Of a stretch of DNA of 64,000 nt, positions 40,544 through 50,337 are shown piece by piece (position 1 is the first letter of the stretch; each line of letters begins with the position of its first letter). The stretch is from positions 1 through 64,000 of the forward strand of contig NZ_VIUH01000003.1 in assembly GCF_007993865.1 (NCBI RefSeq), read 5' to 3'. This stretch comes from Pseudomonas sp. SJZ079. GTDB lineage: Bacteria > Pseudomonadota > Gammaproteobacteria > Pseudomonadales > Pseudomonadaceae. The notes under the pieces were generated by a model. That model was not told where the DNA came from, searched no databases, and worked only from the letters and a program-made list of their open reading frames with translations. A program made the translations under genes and the position numbers.

Positions 40544-41899
40544 TCAGCCGGCGATCAGCTGCTTGGCCGCCTGGCGGTGGTCGGCGATCAGCTGCGCCAG
40601 ATCGAGGCCCTCGATCTGCCCGTCGATCACCCGCCAGGTGCCGCCGATCATCATCCGGTCGGCGCGGTCGGCGCCGCACAGCAACAGGGCGGAGAGCGGG
40701 TCGTGGCTACCGGAGAAGCGCAGCTCGTCGAGCTTGAACAGGGCCAGGTCGGCCTGCTTGCCGATGGCCAGTTCGCCGATGTCGCTGCGCCCCAGCAGTT
40801 GCGCCGAACCCTGGCTGGCCCAACCCAACACCAGCTCTGGGGTGATCTTCTCGGCGCCGTAGCGCAGGCGCTGCAGGTACAGGGCCTGGCGCGCTTCGAG
40901 GATCATGTTGGAGGCATCGTTGGAGGCCGAGCCGTCGACCCCCAGGCCGATCGGCGCGCCAGCGGCTGCGAGCTCCAGGGTCGGGCAGATGCCCGAGGCC
41001 AGGCGCATGTTCGAGCTGGGGCAGTGGCTGATGCCGGTGCCGGCGGCGCCGAGGCGGGCGATTTCGTCCGGGTTGAAGTGGATGCCATGGGCCAGCCAGG
41101 TACGCGGGCCGAGCCAGCCGACGCTGTCCAGGTAATCCACGGTGCGCAGGCCGAAACGCTGCAGGCAGAAGTCTTCCTCGTCGAGGGTTTCCGCCAGGTG
41201 GGTGTGCAGGCGCACGTCCAGCTTGCCGGCCAGTTCGGCGCTGGCGCGCATGATCTCCTGGGTCACCGAGAACGGCGAGCAGGGCGCCAGGGCGATCTGG
41301 ATCTGGGCGCCGGCGCCGCGCTCATGGTAGGCACCGATCAAGCGCTGGCTGTCGGCCAGGATCACCTCGCCCTGCTGCACGGTCTGCTGCGGCGGCAGGC
41401 CGCCGTCGGCCTCGCCCAGGCTCATGGACCCGCGCGTGAGCATGGCGCGCATGCCCAGTTCGCGCACCACCTCGACCTGTACGTCGATGGCGTTTTCCAG
41501 GCCGCCGGGGAACAGGTAGTGATGATCCGCCGCGGTGCTGCAGCCGGACAGCAACAGTTCGGCCAGGGCCACCTTGGTCGCCAGGGCGAGTTTTTCTGGG
41601 GTCAGGCGGGCCCACACCGGGTACAGGGTCTTCAGCCAGGGGAACAGTGGCTGGTTGACCACCGGCGCCCAGGCGCGGGTGAGGGTCTGGTAGAAGTGAT
41701 GGTGGGTGTTGATCAGCCCCGGCAGCACCACGTGCTCGCGGGCATCGAAGGTCCGCTCACAGGGGCGGCTGGGCTGTTGCCCGGCGCCGAGCACTTCGGC
41801 GATCACGCCGTTTTCGATCACCAGGCCGCCGGCGGCGTCCAGCTGGTTGGCGGTGAAGATGGCCAGGGGGTTCTTGATCCAGATACGGGTAGCTGCCAT
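40544..41899 (-). CDS. 8-oxoguanine deaminase
   Basis: Amidohydrolase-superfamily cytosolic enzyme that converts 8-oxoguanine to uric acid. Metal ligands are visible in PGLINTHHHFYQTLTRA, HTHLAETLDEEDF and GVDGSASNDASNM. The 451-residue sequence has the same order and length as PA0142 of P. aeruginosa, the characterised 8-oxoguanine deaminase, and its neighbours are the same kind of catabolic genes. Paralogues include guanine and S-adenosylhomocysteine deaminases, the main alternatives. Confidence 0.9.
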   Translation of the reverse strand: MAATRIWIKNPLAIFTANQLDAAGGLVIENGVIAEVLGAGQQPSRPCERTFDAREHVVLPGLINTHHHFYQTLTRAWAPVVNQPLFPWLKTLYPVWARLTPEKLALATKVALAELLLSGCSTAADHHYLFPGGLENAIDVQVEVVRELGMRAMLTRGSMSLGEADGGLPPQQTVQQGEVILADSQRLIGAYHERGAGAQIQIALAPCSPFSVTQEIMRASAELAGKLDVRLHTHLAETLDEEDFCLQRFGLRTVDYLDSVGWLGPRTWLAHGIHFNPDEIARLGAAGTGISHCPSSNMRLASGICPTLELAAAGAPIGLGVDGSASNDASNMILEARQALYLQRLRYGAEKITPELVLGWASQGSAQLLGRSDIGELAIGKQADLALFKLDELRFSGSHDPLSALLLCGADRADRMMIGGTWRVIDGQIEGLDLAQLIADHRQAAKQLIAG

Positions 41900-42023
41900 G
41901 AGCAGGCTCCTCTGAGGTTGATTTCAGGTAAGCCAGCTCAGTGTTGACCCTGTCTGCTGATCCAGGTGCGCCGAACGGCGTGTCGCTGAAGATACCTGTC
42001 CTGGCGGTCAGAATCAACGACGG

Positions 42024-42099
42024 TCGCGGCTAAAGCGGATCGCCGCCCGGCTCCTCCCGCAGTGAACCGCCGTGCTTGTGGGAGGGGCTTTAGCCGCGA
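42024..42099. repeat. Left REP element of a REP pair
   Basis: Starts TCGCGGCTAAAGCGGATCGC and ends GCTTTAGCCGCGA, which are inverted to each other. Its first 35 bases match the inverted end of the right-hand element at 42616-42690 with three differences. It lies about 60 bases before the transposase gene. Confidence 0.85.
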
Positions 42100-42177
42100 T
42101 TAACAATCCACCAATTCGGTTGCTATACAGGCTTAAACGAAAATCAGGGAGGCAAAGGAATACCCCGTTCAGATCAA

Positions 42178-42609
42178 TTGCGTGTGGGTCGATTTTCCGA
42201 GCTTGAGCGGATTTACCTGCTGACGGCGACTGTCGAGAAGCGTGAGCCGATCTTCGCGAATTGGCGTGTAGGCAGAGTTCTGGTCGATGAGTTGCGGAGT
42301 GCTCATGTCGATGGCTTGGTTGAGTCCTTGGCCTGGGTGGTGATGCCCGATCACGTGCACTGGTTGCTGGTTCTGCAGCGCGGATCGCTCAGCGCGTTGA
42401 TGCGCCGGGTGAAAGGACGCGGTGCCAAGCAGATCAATCAGCTCAATGGGCGAAGCGGAAAGCTGTGGCAGGACGGTTTTCATGACCGTGCGCTACGCCG
42501 CGAAGAGGATGTGTTGCAGGTCGCCCGCTATATCGTTGCCAATCCGTTGCGGGCCGGGCTGGTGTCGCGGGTGGGTGATTATCCGCTGTGGGATGCGGTG
42601 TGGCTATGA
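42178..42609 (+). CDS. REP-associated tyrosine transposase (RAYT)
   Basis: IS200-like Y1 transposase domesticated with REP sequences. The HUH motif is in WVVMPDHVHWLLVLQ, and the catalytic Tyr is in VARYIVANPLRAGLV. The TTG at 42178 is the first usual start codon. However, the frame is open upstream and reads PRSDQ from an ATA at 42160 that sits seven bases after a perfect GGGAGG, where RAYT proteins normally have ATG. The gene thus probably lost its ATG or uses ATA (149 residues). It is flanked by inverted REP elements on both sides. Confidence 0.85.
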   Translation: MRVGRFSELERIYLLTATVEKREPIFANWRVGRVLVDELRSAHVDGLVESLAWVVMPDHVHWLLVLQRGSLSALMRRVKGRGAKQINQLNGRSGKLWQDGFHDRALRREEDVLQVARYIVANPLRAGLVSRVGDYPLWDAVWL

Positions 42610-42615
42610 GGGTTG

Positions 42616-42690
42616 TCGCGGCTAAAGCCCCTCCCACAGGATCGTGGTGATCCGTGGGAGGGGCCGGGCGGCGATCCGCTTCAGCCTCGA
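42616..42690. repeat. Right REP element of a REP pair
   Basis: Begins TCGCGGCTAAAGCCCCTCCC, has an internal CCCCTCCCAC / GTGGGAGGGG hairpin, and ends CGGATCGCC-type sequence in inverted form (GGCGATCCGCTTCAGCCTCGA at its end, 42670-42690). It ends five bases before the yigZ stop codon, so yigZ transcripts carry this structure at the 3' end. Confidence 0.85.
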
Positions 42691-42695
42691 CGGGT

Positions 42696-43280
42696 TTAGC
42701 GCTTCTTCAACTCGCTCCGTCCACGACTGATATCGGCCAGCAGCCGTTGCAGTTCGGCGAAACGCGCTTCGGGCACTGCCAGGAGCAGTACGGCGCCGCT
42801 GGCATCGAAGGTCTCGCTTTCCAGTACGGCGTCCAGTTCGCCCAGGCGCGCCTTGAGCAGGGGCAGTTCGGCGAAGCCGCAGTGGCAGGCGCAGCGAGTG
42901 CGCGTTATCAGTTCGCGGCGTTGGCCGCCCTGCAAACACCTGTTGGCGCTGCCGCCATAGGCGCGGGCCAGGCCGCCGGTGCCGAGCTGGATGCCGCCGT
43001 ACCAGCGGGTGACCACGACCACCAGCTGATCGCAGTCCTGGCCTTCGATGGCGGCGAGAATCGGCCGGCCGGCGGTGCCGCCCGGTTCGCCATCGTCGCT
43101 GAAGCGATACTGCTGGCCGACCTTCCAGGCCCAGCAGTTGTGCGAGGCGCCGAGGTCGCTGAGGCGTTCGACCGCCGCCTGCGCCTCGGCCGCGCTGGCG
43201 ACCGGCACGGCTTGGGCGAGGAAGCGGCTCTTGCGAATCTCCTCGCGGTAGTCGCAGGGGGTGAGCAGGGTGAAGGGCAT
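42696..43280 (-). CDS. YigZ/IMPACT family protein
   Basis: A 194-residue protein with an N-terminal UPF0029/IMPACT domain (KSRFLAQAVPVAS, ASHNCWAWKVG, FSDDGEPGGTAGRPIL, VVTRWYGGIQLGTGGLARAYG across it) and a C-terminal DUF1949 ferredoxin-like domain. Family members are linked to translation or proteolysis control (YvyE in Bacillus), function unsettled. ATG at 43280 (MPFTLLTPCDYREEI) is the family start. Fourteen bases downstream of a TetR gene. Confidence 0.9.
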   Translation of the reverse strand: MPFTLLTPCDYREEIRKSRFLAQAVPVASAAEAQAAVERLSDLGASHNCWAWKVGQQYRFSDDGEPGGTAGRPILAAIEGQDCDQLVVVVTRWYGGIQLGTGGLARAYGGSANRCLQGGQRRELITRTRCACHCGFAELPLLKARLGELDAVLESETFDASGAVLLLAVPEARFAELQRLLADISRGRSELKKR

Positions 43281-43294
43281 GGTCTTCCGTAGGC

Positions 43295-43960
43295 TCAGCC
43301 GGCGGGCGGGGTCAGGCCGCAGCCCTTGAGGATGATGCGGGTCAGGTTGTCGCTGGCGTCCTCGAAATCCTGCTTGCTCAGGCGCGTGCGGCCGGTGACG
43401 CGGCAGATCTGCGAGGCGAAGTCGGCGTAATGCTGAGTGCTGCCCCACAACAGGAAGATCAGGTGCACCGGGTCGACCGGGTCGATCTTGCCGGCGGCGA
43501 TCCAGGCCTCGAACACCGCGGCGCGGCCACGGAACCAGGTCAGGTAGTCCTGATTGAAGTACTCCGACAGGCACTCGCCGCCGCTGATCACCTCCATGGC
43601 GAAGATCCGCGAGGCCTTGGGGTAGCGCCGGGAGAACTCCAGCTTGGCGCGGATATAGCGGGCCAGCGCCTCGGCCGGGTCGTCGTCGACGCTGAGGCTG
43701 TTGAAGGTGCTGTCCCACAGTTCGAGGATGTTGCTCAGCACCGCCAGGTACAGGCCCAGCTTGTTGGTGAAGTAGTAGTGCAGGTTGGCTTTCGGCAGGC
43801 CGACGGTCTGCGCGATGGTGTTCATGCTGGTGCCCTTGAAGCCGTGACGGGCGAATTCCTCTTCGGCGGCGGCCAGGATCGCTTCTTCGTTTTTCTGGCG
43901 GATGCGACCGGCGGGTTTGTCGGCGGAGTTGGCGCTGTGCGCAGGGACGTCAAGGGTCAT
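43295..43960 (-). CDS. TetR/AcrR-family regulator (RutR-like C-terminal domain)
   Basis: A regulator of 221 residues from the ATG at 43960. HTH region about 30-75: AILAAAEEEFARHGFKGTSMNTIAQTVG then LPKANLHYYFTNK. The rest (IFAMEVISGGECLSEY, LWGSTQHYADFASQI) matches the YcdC/RutR-like ligand domain, which in RutR senses uracil. With deaminases on one side and beta-alanine genes (a pyrimidine breakdown product) on the other, a pyrimidine or beta-alanine link is plausible but unproven. Confidence 0.85.
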   Translation of the reverse strand: MTLDVPAHSANSADKPAGRIRQKNEEAILAAAEEEFARHGFKGTSMNTIAQTVGLPKANLHYYFTNKLGLYLAVLSNILELWDSTFNSLSVDDDPAEALARYIRAKLEFSRRYPKASRIFAMEVISGGECLSEYFNQDYLTWFRGRAAVFEAWIAAGKIDPVDPVHLIFLLWGSTQHYADFASQICRVTGRTRLSKQDFEDASDNLTRIILKGCGLTPPAG

Positions 43961-44133
43961 GGGCGGTTCCGGGCTGGTCAGGTTTTCACACGCATGCACT
44001 GATAACCCACTGTCGCCGAGGAGACAAGCGCGAGCGGCCGAAAAGCGCCGGCACGGGCGCCCGATAATGACTCGATGCAGTTGTTGGCGCGGTCAAGGCC
44101 GTACCCACCAAGGCTACGGTCGCGAGTGCTGTT

Positions 44134-45054
44134 TCAGCCATTGACGGCCAGCGCTTCGAGAAAACTCTCCAGTACCAGATGCGGGCGACGGCCCTTGCGC
44201 GTCACCGCCGCCAGGCTGAGGTCGTGAAAGCGCGTACCCGGTTTCAGCGCGCGCAGGCGGCCCTGTTGCACCCAGGCGGCGGCGTAGTGGTCCGGCAGGT
44301 AGCCGATATAGCGCCCGGTGAGAATCAGGAAGGCCATGCCCTCGCGGTCGCTGGCGCTGGCGGTGCAATTGAGCTGCTGATAGAGGCTCTGGATTTCCGG
44401 CGGCAGGCGAAAGGTCGGCGCGATGGCATCCTGGGCATTGAGCCGCTCGTCCTCCAATTGCAGATCGTCGACATAGAACAGCGGGTGGCCGACCGCGCAG
44501 TACAGCAGCGAGCGTTCGTCGTACAGCGTCTGGTAGTCCAGTCCGGACAGGGCGCCGGCCTGCGGCACCACGCCGACATGCAGGCGGCCGTCGAGCACGC
44601 CTTGCTCGACCTCGCTCGGCGGGGTCATGCGGATGTGGATGCGCACCTCCGGGCCGCGCTCCTTGAGCAACGCCAGGGCGTTGGTGATGCGCATGTGCGG
44701 CACCGTCACCAGGTTATCGGTGAGGCCGATGTTCAGCTCGCCGCGCAGGTGCTGATGGAGGCCGTTGACCTCGGTGCGAAAGCTCTCCAGCGCGGCCAGC
44801 AGTTGCTGGGTCGACTGGTACACCTCGCGGCCTTCCTCGGTCAGGGCAAACCCAGCGCGGCCGCGTTGGCACAGGCGCAGGCCCAGGCGTTGCTCGAGGT
44901 CGCTCATCTGCTGGCTGATCGCCGAACGGCCGATGCCCAGCACGCTCTCGGCGGCGGAAAAACCGCCGCACTCGGCGACGCTGCGAAACAGCTTGAGCAG
45001 GCGGATATCGAAGTCGCTGACCTGGGCCAGTGGGGCGGGGCGGCGTGCGCTCAT
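44134..45054 (-). CDS. bauR: LysR-family regulator, BauR-like
   Basis: LysR-type regulator of 306 residues: HTH at about 14-70 (LLKLFRSVAECGGFSAAESVLGIGRSAISQQMSDLEQRLGL in two parts) and an effector domain after residue 100. It is divergent from the beta-alanine transaminase gene, the position of bauR (PA0133) in P. aeruginosa, which activates the bau genes in response to beta-alanine. The assignment rests mainly on this gene order. The 117-base spacer presumably holds the operator. Confidence 0.8.
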   Translation of the reverse strand: MSARRPAPLAQVSDFDIRLLKLFRSVAECGGFSAAESVLGIGRSAISQQMSDLEQRLGLRLCQRGRAGFALTEEGREVYQSTQQLLAALESFRTEVNGLHQHLRGELNIGLTDNLVTVPHMRITNALALLKERGPEVRIHIRMTPPSEVEQGVLDGRLHVGVVPQAGALSGLDYQTLYDERSLLYCAVGHPLFYVDDLQLEDERLNAQDAIAPTFRLPPEIQSLYQQLNCTASASDREGMAFLILTGRYIGYLPDHYAAAWVQQGRLRALKPGTRFHDLSLAAVTRKGRRPHLVLESFLEALAVNG

Positions 45055-45171
45055 TAGTTTAGTGGCCAGTTAACTGAAGGTGAGAAGAGTTGGGTTTTTC
45101 CGACTCTATGCCCGTGGCACCTTAGTTGGCAACTCCCCCCGATGCCCTGTCCTTGATTGCGAGGCCGCCCC

Positions 45172-46518
45172 ATGAACATGCAGCAGACCGCCACCGTGCC
45201 ACTGGCCAGCCAGCTCAAGTTGGACGCGCACTGGATGCCCTTCACCGCCAACCGCAACTTTCAGCGTGATCCGCGCTTTATCGTCGCCGCCGAAGGCAGC
45301 TGGCTGACCGACGAGAGCGGGCGCAAGGTCTACGACAGCCTGTCCGGTCTGTGGACTTGCGGCGCCGGTCATTCGCGCAAGGAAATCCAGGACGCGGTGG
45401 CCAGGCAGCTGGGCACCCTCGACTACTCGCCGGGCTTCCAGTACGGCCACCCCTTGTCCTTCCAGCTGGCCGAGCAAATCGCCGAGTTAATGCCGACGGG
45501 CTTGGACCACGTGTTCTTCACCAGCTCCGGCTCCGAGTGCGCCGACACCGCGGTGAAGATGGCCAAGGCCTACTGGCGCCTCAAGGGCCAGCCGGCCAAG
45601 ACCAAGTTCATCGGTCGCGCCCGTGGCTATCACGGGGTCAACATCGCCGGCACCAGCCTCGGCGGCATCGGTGGCAACCGCAAGATGTACGGCCAGCTGA
45701 TGGACGTCGACCATCTGCCGCACACCCTGCAGCCGGGCCTGGAGTACACCAATGGCATGGCCGCAACCGGCGGCGTGGCACTGGCCAACGAGCTGCTCAA
45801 GCTGATCGAACTGCACGACGCTTCGAATATCGCCGCGGTGATAGTCGAGCCGATGTCCGGCTCGGCCGGCGTCATAGTGCCGCCGGTGGGCTACCTGCAA
45901 CGCCTGCGCGAGATCTGTACGCAGCACAACATTCTGCTGATCTTCGACGAGGTGATCACCGCCTTCGGCCGCATGGGCAAGTGGAGCGGTGCCGAGTACT
46001 TCGGCGTCACCCCGGACATCATGAACACCGCCAAGCAGATCACCAACGGCGCCATACCGTTGGGCGCGGTGATCGCCAGCAGCGAGATCTACCAGACCTT
46101 CATGCAGCAGCCATCGCCCGAGCACATGGTCGAGTTCACCCACGGCTACACCTATTCCTCGCACCCGGTGGCCTGCGCCGCCGGCCTGGCCTCGCTGGAA
46201 TTGCTCAAGCGCGAGAACCTGGTGCAGCAGGCCGCCGAGCTGGCGCCGCTGTTCGCCAGCGCCCTGCATGGCCTGAAAGGCAGCAAGCACATCCTCGATA
46301 TTCGCAACTGCGGCCTGGCCGGCGCGATTCAGCTGGCCCCGCGTGACGGCGACCCGGTGATCCGTCCATTCGAGGCCGGCATGGCCCTGTGGAAGGCCGG
46401 CTTCTACGTGCGCTTCGGCGGCGACAGCCTGCAGTTCGGGCCGACCTTCAACGCCCGGATGGAAGACCTCGACCGGGTCTTCGATGCAGTCGGCGAGACC
46501 CTGAACCAGCTGGATTAA
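45172..46518 (+). CDS. bauA: Beta-alanine--pyruvate (omega-amino acid) transaminase
   Basis: PLP-dependent class III aminotransferase of 448 residues that turns beta-alanine plus pyruvate into malonate semialdehyde and alanine. Conserved parts are AHWMPFTANRNF, GLWTCGAGHSRKEIQ, FFTSSGSECADTAVKM, VIVEPMSGSAGV and DEVITAFGRMGKWSG. The PLP lysine lies in NTAKQITNGAIPLGAV. The sequence closely follows P. aeruginosa PA0132. ATG at 45172 is preceded by GCGAGG. mmsA comes after a 24-base perfect inverted repeat. Confidence 0.94.
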   Translation: MNMQQTATVPLASQLKLDAHWMPFTANRNFQRDPRFIVAAEGSWLTDESGRKVYDSLSGLWTCGAGHSRKEIQDAVARQLGTLDYSPGFQYGHPLSFQLAEQIAELMPTGLDHVFFTSSGSECADTAVKMAKAYWRLKGQPAKTKFIGRARGYHGVNIAGTSLGGIGGNRKMYGQLMDVDHLPHTLQPGLEYTNGMAATGGVALANELLKLIELHDASNIAAVIVEPMSGSAGVIVPPVGYLQRLREICTQHNILLIFDEVITAFGRMGKWSGAEYFGVTPDIMNTAKQITNGAIPLGAVIASSEIYQTFMQQPSPEHMVEFTHGYTYSSHPVACAAGLASLELLKRENLVQQAAELAPLFASALHGLKGSKHILDIRNCGLAGAIQLAPRDGDPVIRPFEAGMALWKAGFYVRFGGDSLQFGPTFNARMEDLDRVFDAVGETLNQLD

Positions 46519-46530
46519 CGCCCTATCCCC

Positions 46531-46591
46531 TGTAAGAGCCAGCTTGCTGGCGATGCTTGAAAGGCTGATCGCCAGCAAGCTGGCTCTTACA
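46531..46591. repeat. Long perfect inverted repeat (REP-like) between bauA and mmsA
   Basis: Arms 46531-46554 and 46568-46591 are exact 24-base reverse complements (start TGTAAGAGCCAGCTTGCTGG) around a 13-base loop. It begins 12 bases after the bauA stop and ends 29 bases before mmsA. The core matches the palindrome at 40507-40534. It may dampen read-through or protect the bauA mRNA. Confidence 0.85.
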
Positions 46592-46620
46592 CAAACAGAT
46601 TAGTTATTGAGGAATACCGC

Positions 46621-48117
<1,497 letters not shown>

Positions 48118-48129
48118 GGCTTAGTTAGT

Positions 48130-48167
48130 AACGCAAAAGGCCAGTCGCGAGACTGGCCTTTTGCGTT
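48130..48167 (+). terminator. Terminator of mmsA
   Basis: A perfect 17-base stem with a GCGA loop (arms 48130-48146 and 48151-48167, core GGCCAGTC/GACTGGCC) lies 13 bases after mmsA. The descending arm holds CCTTTTGCGTT. A near copy of the core returns at 49721. Confidence 0.85.
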
Positions 48168-48822
48168 TGGTGCCGATGGCTATCGGTTGATGCTTTGCAG
48201 GCTGCATGTGGGAGCGGCCTTGGCCGCGAAGCGTTCGCGGGTGCAGCGCTTGAGTCCGCGCTCAGACGCTGCACCCGCGTGATGGGGTGGCCCGCAGATC
48301 AGAATGCTGTGCAGCGCCCGATGGACTCCGACTGGTGGGTATGCTCAGCGCAGATGGCTAGCGCTGTGCTCAACCGCATTCTGCGGCCTGGCTACGCGCC
48401 GCTCCGCCCGGAGCGGCGATGCGTGAAAAAAGCACAGCAGGCAGGTGTGTTAAAAATAATGGACTTTTCGTGGTCGTAAAAATCAATTAAATCCTTTAAA
48501 AACAATATTTTAGTAATTTAAACGTTGCTTTTTGCCGATTTTTATCGATATTTTTGACGTTGTTCGTTTGACATTTTTTACGGCTTTGGCAGACTGAGCA
48601 TCTGGTTTCGACCGCGAGCGGGCCGCCCTGGACAAGCGCCATGGCCGCCCAATCCTTGCTCTGGCTGGACTTTCGAGTCCCGTTTCAGCCCAAGCAAGGG
48701 CATTACCCAAGCGGTTCAGCATCGCTCGCGGCACTTCACGAAACCGACCAAAACAGACCGTGCCCGCCCCAGGTCGCGCGTCTGCACAACAACGACAGGC
48801 ACTCCCTGTCCCAAGGTGACGT
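48168..48822. other. Intergenic region with REP and AT-rich leader before the amidotransferase
   Basis: This 655-base stretch has no supported gene. It contains a REP-like GCGGCCTTGGCCGC palindrome at about 48213-48226, and CGGGTGCAGCG / CGCTGCACCCG inverted words near 48239 and 48266. From about 48430 to 48590 it becomes AT-rich, with TTGACA at 48568 and no good -10 at 17 bases. The AT-rich part is probably the regulatory region of the next gene. Confidence 0.5.
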
Positions 48823-49614
48823 ATGTCCAACAGCAACACTGTAAAAACTGCGAATACCCCACGTAAACCCGTCGTTCTGATGTCCATGGGCACCCATGAG
48901 CGCAAGGGCCATGCCTATCAGGTGATGACCCACAAATACATCCTGCCCCTCGTCGAGTTCTCCGCTTGCGTGCCCCTGCTGGCGCCCACCTGCTGTGGCT
49001 CCGACGATATCGAGCAGTATCTGGATCTGGTGGATGGCGTGTACCTCACGGGTGCTGGCAGCAACATCGACCCGAGCCTCTATGGCCAGGAGAACCTGAC
49101 CCCGAGCAAGGGCCAGGACCGGGGACGCGACCTGTTCGACCTGCCGCTGATCCACGCCGCCATCCGCCGCGGCTTGCCGATCTTCGGCATCTGCCGCGGC
49201 ATGCAGGAAATCAACGTGGCCCTGGGCGGTGACATTCACCAGAAGGTCTATGAAGTGCCGGGTCACAATGACCACCGCGAAGACCCCAACGACCCTGTCC
49301 CGGTGCAGTACGGCGAAAGCCACGGCGTGCGCCCGGTGCCCAACAGCTGGCTCGCCGAGTTGCTGCAGCGCGAGGAGATTCGGGTCAATTCGTTGCATGG
49401 TCAGGCCATCAAGACCCTGGGCAAGGGCCTAGAAGCGCTGGCCCATGCCGAGGATGGCCTGATCGAAGCCATCCATGCCCCGCAGCTGCCGCAGCTGACC
49501 TTTGCCGTGCAGTGGCATCCGGAGTGGCAGACGGCGGAGAATCCCGATTCGATAAAGCTGTTCCAGGTCTTCGGTGACGCGTGCCGTAAGCGGGTGGCGC
49601 AGAGTGGCCGCTGA
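48823..49614 (+). CDS. Gamma-glutamyl-gamma-aminobutyrate hydrolase family protein
   Basis: Class I glutamine-amidotransferase-like hydrolase (PuuD/PauD/SpuA type), 263 residues, which splits gamma-glutamyl-GABA in putrescine catabolism. Catalytic Cys lies in PIFGICRGMQEINVALGG, and His/Glu in TFAVQWHPEWQ; VNSLHGQAIK is the family signature. The start at 48823 gives MSNSNTVKTAN. It stands alone: no gamma-glutamylpolyamine synthetase or oxidase lies in the window. Which paralogue (PA0297- or PA1742-like) it matches cannot be told by eye. Confidence 0.9.
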   Translation: MSNSNTVKTANTPRKPVVLMSMGTHERKGHAYQVMTHKYILPLVEFSACVPLLAPTCCGSDDIEQYLDLVDGVYLTGAGSNIDPSLYGQENLTPSKGQDRGRDLFDLPLIHAAIRRGLPIFGICRGMQEINVALGGDIHQKVYEVPGHNDHREDPNDPVPVQYGESHGVRPVPNSWLAELLQREEIRVNSLHGQAIKTLGKGLEALAHAEDGLIEAIHAPQLPQLTFAVQWHPEWQTAENPDSIKLFQVFGDACRKRVAQSGR

Positions 49615-49635
49615 TACGCCTTAGCATTCCTTATG

Positions 49636-49665
49636 ACGAGTGGCGCCGAACGTGGCGCCACTCGT
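49636..49665 (+). terminator. Terminator after the GABA hydrolase gene
   Basis: ACGAGTGGCGCC and GGCGCCACTCGT form a perfect 12-base stem with a six-base loop, 21 bases beyond the stop, followed by TATAGG. Confidence 0.7.
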
Positions 49666-49720
49666 TATAGGCCGGCGCACTTTGCGTGCTTCGGCAAGCG
49701 GGGCGCGGATCGAGCGGTAA

Positions 49721-49754
49721 ACAACCAGGCCAGTCGTGAGACTGGCCTGGTTGT
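49721..49754. terminator. Orphan hairpin with mmsA-terminator core
   Basis: ACAACCAGGCCAGTC and GACTGGCCTGGTTGT form a perfect 15-base stem with a four-base loop. The core GGCCAGTC-N4-GACTGGCC equals that of the mmsA terminator at 48130, but no gene ends here. Confidence 0.6.
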
Positions 49755-50032
49755 TTGTGTAATCAGTGACGATGAATCCTAGGGTGCGGTTGAACGTTGC
49801 GATGCCCAGCGGTTGGCATCGGTCGATGGTTCACAGGCTCCCTGTAGGAGCGGCCTTGGCCGCGAAGTGGTAGTGGCTGCAACGGTGAGTCGGCTCTCAG
49901 ATGCGGTGGCGAGGGGTGTTTGCCCGGGTCTGAAGGTTCACTTGTTTCATGTGGGAGCGGCCTTGGCCGCGAAGCGGTAGCAACGGTTTAGGCCGTGGTT
50001 CGGCGCGACACTTTCATCGCCTGATCATAAGG

Positions 50033-50337
50033 TTTCGCCCTTACGGCGAGTCCCTTTTGGCAGTCGCCCCAAAAGGAACCAAAAGGTCTTGCCCCGCCAT
50101 ACGGCCCGCCTGCGGCGGGTTCCCTCACTCCATCATAGTTCCAGGGGCCGGCGTACAAGGGCCGTCCCTGGCCCTTTACGCCTCTCGCCGCATCCATGCG
50201 GCTCACTCCCTTTCACAACGATTGTGTTCGGCCTGCTGGAAAGGGGCGTTGTCCCGGCTCGAATTTATTGTTTCGACGCGGGAAGGTGTTGGCTTTTGTT
50301 TCTAATGATCGTTCCCACGCGGAGCATGGGAACGATC
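50033..50337 (+). repeat. Multi-hairpin element, copy A
   Basis: Starts TTTCGCCCTTACGGCGAGTC. In order it carries CCTTTTGG with two CCAAAAGG partners (50053-50086), CCCGCC-TGC-GGCGGG (50105-50119), GGGCC...GGCCC (50159-50174), GCCGCAT-CC-ATGCGGC (50187-50202) and a terminal CGTTCCCAC...GTGGGAACG-type hairpin (50310-50334, one mismatch in this copy). About 305 bases. It differs from copies B and C mainly within stems and in one spacer. Confidence 0.85.

Noticed and set aside
48568..48596. Full sigma-70 promoter before the GABA hydrolase gene
   Set aside because: TTGACA is present but the hexamer 17 bases later (AGACTG) is a poor -10; a sigma-54 reading also fails on GG-GC spacing.
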